9,512 bases of DNA from Methylorubrum extorquens (GTDB lineage Bacteria > Pseudomonadota > Alphaproteobacteria > Rhizobiales > Beijerinckiaceae). Below, piece by piece: positions 6,919 through 9,512 of this stretch. Location of the stretch: NCBI GenBank assembly GCA_019695455.1, contig JAEUAC010000172.1, positions 1-9,512 on the forward strand, in the 5' to 3' direction. A model generated the notes under the pieces. That model was not told where the DNA came from. It saw only the letters and a program-made list of their open reading frames with translations, and did no database searches. The stretch's first letter is position 1. Each line of letters starts with the position of its first letter. Position numbers and translations under genes: made by a program.

Positions 6919-7884
6919 TTGAGCACGCCCACCGGCGCCACCCCGGTCACGGATTTCGACCTGAAGTTGCTTCGCGTCTTCAAGGCCATCGTCGAGGAGG
7001 GCGGGCTCAAGGCCGCCCAGTCCGCGCTCGACGTCAGCCTGCCGACGATCAGCAAGCAACTCTCCGATCTCGAGGCGCGCTTCGGCGTGCGCCTGTGCCA
7101 GCGCGGCGCGCGCCAGTTCGAGCTCACGGCGCCGGGCGAGATCATCTACAAGGCGGCCGTGGACCTGTTCGCCGGGATCGAACGCTTCCAGCGCGAGACG
7201 GATCAGGTTCGGCGCGGACAGCGGGGCGAGCTCCGCATCGGGATCATGGACAACACGATCTCCGATCCGAACTGCCCGCTGGTCGGCGCCTTGCAGACCC
7301 TCCAGGGCTCCGACCTCCAGCTCCGGCTCGCCGTGCTCGATCCCGACAGCGTGCAGCAGCGGGTCGCCGACGGGCGGCTCGATGTCGGCCTGGTGCCGCT
7401 CTACAGGCGATGGCCAGGCCTCGACTACCGGACGTTGTACGCGGAGCGGATGCACCTCTATTGCGGCTCCAGCCACGCGCTGTTCGCCCGCGAGGCGGAA
7501 CCCGACGAGCTGGAACTCGCGACCTACGCCTTCGTCGAGCACGGCTACGTCGACGGCCAGTCGCTGGCGGGATTCTCGGCGCCCGCCAAGACCGGCGCGA
7601 CGGCCTGGCAGGTCGAGGCCGTCGCGATCCTCCTCATGACGGGGAGCTTCCTCGGCTACCTCCCCCGACATTACGCGGCACCGCTGGAGCGCGAGGGGCG
7701 GCTCCGGCGTCTGCTCGGGGCCAAGAGCGGCTATCAGTCGAGCGTGGCGGCCGTGTTCAAGTCGGGGCAGCAGCAATCCCGCCTGCTGAAGCGCCTCCTG
7801 ACCGCGCTCGAGAACGCGTGCACGTGCGACGTCGTCGAAGACCCGAGACCCCTCCCGGTCGTCGCGATCGACCTGGCGCCGTAG
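6919..7884 (+). CDS. LysR-type transcriptional regulator
   Basis: The 321-residue protein has an N-terminal winged helix-turn-helix at about residues 12-71 (FDLKLLRVFKAIVEEGGLKAAQ, then LPTISKQLSDLEARFGVRLCQR), which is the standard LysR DNA-binding domain. A linker helix follows, and a periplasmic-binding-protein-like effector domain begins near residue 103 (GELRIGIMDN). The length is normal for the family. Translation most likely starts at TTG 6919, which may keep expression low. It is divergent from the ureohydrolase-transporter operon across 96 bp, the classic arrangement for a LysR regulator and its target. The inducer is therefore likely the imported compound or a breakdown product. The Bug-type gene downstream on the same strand is another possible target. 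Regulation is inferred from position only. Confidence 0.93.
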   Translation: MSTPTGATPVTDFDLKLLRVFKAIVEEGGLKAAQSALDVSLPTISKQLSDLEARFGVRLCQRGARQFELTAPGEIIYKAAVDLFAGIERFQRETDQVRRGQRGELRIGIMDNTISDPNCPLVGALQTLQGSDLQLRLAVLDPDSVQQRVADGRLDVGLVPLYRRWPGLDYRTLYAERMHLYCGSSHALFAREAEPDELELATYAFVEHGYVDGQSLAGFSAPAKTGATAWQVEAVAILLMTGSFLGYLPRHYAAPLEREGRLRRLLGAKSGYQSSVAAVFKSGQQQSRLLKRLLTALENACTCDVVEDPRPLPVVAIDLAP

Positions 7885-8002
7885 CCCCCGCGCGGGTCGG
7901 CCCGACGGCAACCCTCCCCAACGGCAGGGCGGCCGACGCCCTCACGCCTGCCCGGCCGTGCTAATGACGCACCAACGGGAGCCTTGGGGAGGAGCTTCGC
8001 CG
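7885..8002 (+). other. Intergenic region with weak hairpins
   Basis: The 118-bp gap between the LysR and Bug genes has a 6-bp stem with a five-base loop (AGGGCG at 7926-7931, CGCCCT at 7937-7942) and the palindrome CCCGCGCGGG (7887-7896). Neither is followed by a T-tract, so an intrinsic terminator is not supported. A promoter for the Bug gene may lie here, but I cannot place one. Confidence 0.3.
7986..7994 (+). promoter_or_regulatory. Strong ribosome binding site of the Bug gene
   Basis: GGGGAGGAG lies eight bases before ATG 8003. It supports that start over the in-frame GTG 7958 and ATG 7964, and the resulting protein begins directly with a Tat-like signal sequence. Confidence 0.8.
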
Positions 8003-8968
8003 ATGATCACGAGACGGACGTTCGCAACCGGTCTGGGAGCAGGCTTGGTGCTGCCGCGCGGCGCCGACGCGCAGGCGTTTCCGAGCCGGCCCATCAAGTT
8101 CCTGGTGCCGTTCGGAGCGGGAAGCGCCACCGACGCCGTCGCGCGTCTGATCGGCGAACGCGTGTCGGCGGAGCTCAGGCAGCCGGTCATCGTCGAGAAC
8201 CAGGCGGGCGCGAGCGGCGTCATCGCCGCCCAGAACGCCGCCCGTGCGGCTCCCGACGGCTACACGCTGCTCATCACCACCAACACGACGCACGGCGCCA
8301 ACCAGAGCCTGCTCAAGACCGTGCCCTACGACGCGCTCAACGACTTCACGCCTCTGTCGCGGTTGGGCTACAATCCGCTCATCCTGATCGTGAACCCGTC
8401 GGTTCCTGCGACGACGGTCGCCGAGCTCGTGGCCTACGGCAAGGCGCATCCCGGCAAGCTGACCTTCGGGTCGGGCTCGAGTTCCTCGCGGGTCTGCGGC
8501 GAGCTCTTGAAGATGCGCACCGGCCTCGATGCCACGCACGTGCCGTATCGGAGCATCCCTCCGGCCGTCGTGGACGTGATCAGCGGCCAGATCTCCTTCA
8601 CCTTCGCGGATCCTCAGAGCGGTGCGCCGCAGATCGAGGCCGGCAAGGTCCGGGGATTGGCCGTGTCCAGCACCTTCCGGGTCGGTCTCGTTCCCAAACT
8701 TCCCACGATGATCGAGGCGGGAGTGCCCGACTACGACATCGTCGCCTATTTCGCGGCCTTCGGCCCTGCGAACATGCCGGCCTCCGTCGCCGATCGGCTC
8801 GCGAAGGTCATCTCGGGCGCCGCCAGGGACCCCGAGATCGTCGCCAAGCTCGCGACGCTCGGGACGGAAGCGTCCGCCTCGACGCCGGACGAACTCCGCG
8901 CGCAGGTGGCCGCGGAGATCACGAAGTGGGCGGCGATCGTGAAGAGCGCCGGCATCGAGCCGCAGTGA
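8003..8968 (+). CDS. Bug/TctC-family tripartite tricarboxylate transporter binding protein
   Basis: The 321-residue protein is a periplasmic solute-binding protein of the Bug (TctC) family, whose members bind carboxylates and other small molecules. A short twin-arginine-like signal (MITRRTFATGLGAG) ends at an AxA site near residue 25 (ADAQA). The mature protein begins with the family-typical FPSRPIKFLVPFGAGSATD and continues with VENQAGASGVIAAQ and APDGYTLLI. Length is typical. No TctA or TctB membrane subunits are present on either side within the window, so it is an orphan here; orphan Bug proteins are abundant in several proteobacteria and may use distant permeases or act as sensors. It lies 118 bp after the LysR gene on the same strand and ends six bases from a convergent reductase gene. 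The ligand is unknown. Confidence 0.92.
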   Translation: MITRRTFATGLGAGLVLPRGADAQAFPSRPIKFLVPFGAGSATDAVARLIGERVSAELRQPVIVENQAGASGVIAAQNAARAAPDGYTLLITTNTTHGANQSLLKTVPYDALNDFTPLSRLGYNPLILIVNPSVPATTVAELVAYGKAHPGKLTFGSGSSSSRVCGELLKMRTGLDATHVPYRSIPPAVVDVISGQISFTFADPQSGAPQIEAGKVRGLAVSSTFRVGLVPKLPTMIEAGVPDYDIVAYFAAFGPANMPASVADRLAKVISGAARDPEIVAKLATLGTEASASTPDELRAQVAAEITKWAAIVKSAGIEPQ

Positions 8969-8974
8969 CGGACG

Positions 8975-9512
8975 TCAGCTCCCACCCGCGACGTCGATGA
9001 GCGTGCCGGTCACGAAGGAGGCCTTGTCCGAGAGCAGCCACAGCACGGCCTCGGCGGTCTCCGCGGGCAGTCCGGCTCGCCCCATCGGGATGGATGCCAC
9101 GATCCGCCTGGCCCGCTCCTCCGTCCCGCCGTACCCATCGTGGATGCCGGTCGCCGTGAAGGCCGGCACGACGCCGTTCACCCGGACGCCTTCGGTGGCG
9201 ACCTCCTTGGCGAGCCCCAGCGTGAACGTGTTGATGGCGCCCTTCGTGGCCGCGTAGTGCACGCGCCGGTCCCGCCCGCCACTGCGTCCCGAGAGGGAGG
9301 ACACGTTCACGATCGCGCCGCCCGGGCCGCCGTGACGGCGCGACATGCGGCGGACCGCCTCCCTCGCGCAGACGAAGTAGCTCGTCACGTTGACGGACCA
9401 GAGGCGGTTCAGATCTTCCGCCCGGACCTCGTCGACCCGACCTTCCCACCCGATCTGCCCGGCATTGTTGACGAGGGCACGAAGGAGGCCAAGAGCGTCG
9501 GCCTTCCTGAAG
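8975..9512 (-). CDS. Short-chain dehydrogenase/reductase, C-terminal part (partial)
   Basis: About 179 residues are visible, running in from the right edge. NNAG (in LVNNAGQIG) is the cofactor-fold stabilising motif. The catalytic serine lies in IVNVSSLSG, and YAATK supplies the catalytic tyrosine and lysine. The end LIDVAGGS is typical of classical NAD(P)-dependent SDR enzymes. The GxxxGxG cofactor-binding motif and the true start lie beyond 9512. The GTG at 9388 is internal, not the start, because the frame continues upstream through the NNAG motif. The region RVNGVVPAFTATGIHDG followed by ASIPMGRAG resembles glucose/3-oxoacyl reductase-like members, but the substrate cannot be inferred. 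It converges on the Bug gene with a six-base gap and no clear terminator between them, and it is not obviously linked to the polyamine-type operon. Confidence 0.9.
   Translation of the reverse strand, partial: FRKADALGLLRALVNNAGQIGWEGRVDEVRAEDLNRLWSVNVTSYFVCAREAVRRMSRRHGGPGGAIVNVSSLSGRSGGRDRRVHYAATKGAINTFTLGLAKEVATEGVRVNGVVPAFTATGIHDGYGGTEERARRIVASIPMGRAGLPAETAEAVLWLLSDKASFVTGTLIDVAGGS

Noticed and set aside
7887..7906. CCCGCGCGGG and GTCGGCCCGAC as a terminator of the LysR gene
   Set aside because: The palindromes leave no workable loop and no T-tract follows; such GC palindromes arise easily at this composition.
6823..7911. Minus-strand open frame upstream of the ureohydrolase, suggesting a 735-residue protein
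   Set aside because: It is antisense to the LysR gene, has no domain-like sequence, and the ureohydrolase family is complete from 6822.
8966..8977. Inverted repeat TGACGGACGTCA containing both convergent stop codons, considered as a bidirectional terminator
   Set aside because: The stem is only five bases with a two-base loop and no T-tract, so it cannot be supported as a terminator.
1..9512. CRISPR array, tRNA, insertion sequence or phage genes
   Set aside because: No regularly spaced repeats, transposase-like protein, terminal inverted repeats or tRNA-like cloverleaf could be seen; the window is almost entirely metabolic coding sequence.

Overview
This is a GC-rich window with densely packed genes and almost no intergenic space. 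It looks like accessory metabolism from a high-GC alphaproteobacterium, for example a Methylobacterium-, Bradyrhizobium- or Acetobacteraceae-like organism. That placement rests on base composition and on the gene families: Tat-exported binding proteins, a PotABCD-type transporter and an orphan Bug protein. It is an inference, because no rRNA or other phylogenetic marker is present. I see no mobile element, tRNA, rRNA or CRISPR array.

The left and centre (1-6822) hold seven genes, all on the minus strand, and probably one transcription unit. In transcription order they are: an agmatinase-family ureohydrolase (6822-5704), a metallo-beta-lactamase-fold hydrolase (5693-4911), a polyamine-type ABC transporter made of an ATPase (4837-3749), two permeases (3759-2911 and 2911-2099) and a Tat-type periplasmic binding protein (2051-936), and finally a NodB/CE4-type deacetylase-like amidohydrolase (870-1). 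Most junctions overlap or are a few bases apart. A perfect 14-bp GC-rich hairpin separates the binding-protein gene from the deacetylase gene. The simplest reading is uptake of a cationic polyamine-like or guanidino compound, loss of urea from it by the ureohydrolase, and further hydrolysis by the two accessory metalloenzymes.

At 6823-6918 a 96-bp divergent region separates this operon from a LysR-type regulator on the plus strand (6919-7884). The regulator starts at a TTG codon behind a strong ribosome binding site. It is the natural candidate regulator of the operon. A 118-bp gap then leads to an orphan Bug/TctC-type solute-binding protein on the plus strand (8003-8968). No TctA or TctB membrane partners are present in the window. 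Six bases further on, a convergent short-chain dehydrogenase/reductase gene enters from the right edge on the minus strand, and its N-terminus lies outside the window.

Nothing here is a plainly new kind of system. The part most worth testing is the seven-gene catabolic and transport unit, because its two accessory hydrolases make the usual labels 'agmatinase' and 'polysaccharide deacetylase' doubtful as descriptions of the real substrates.
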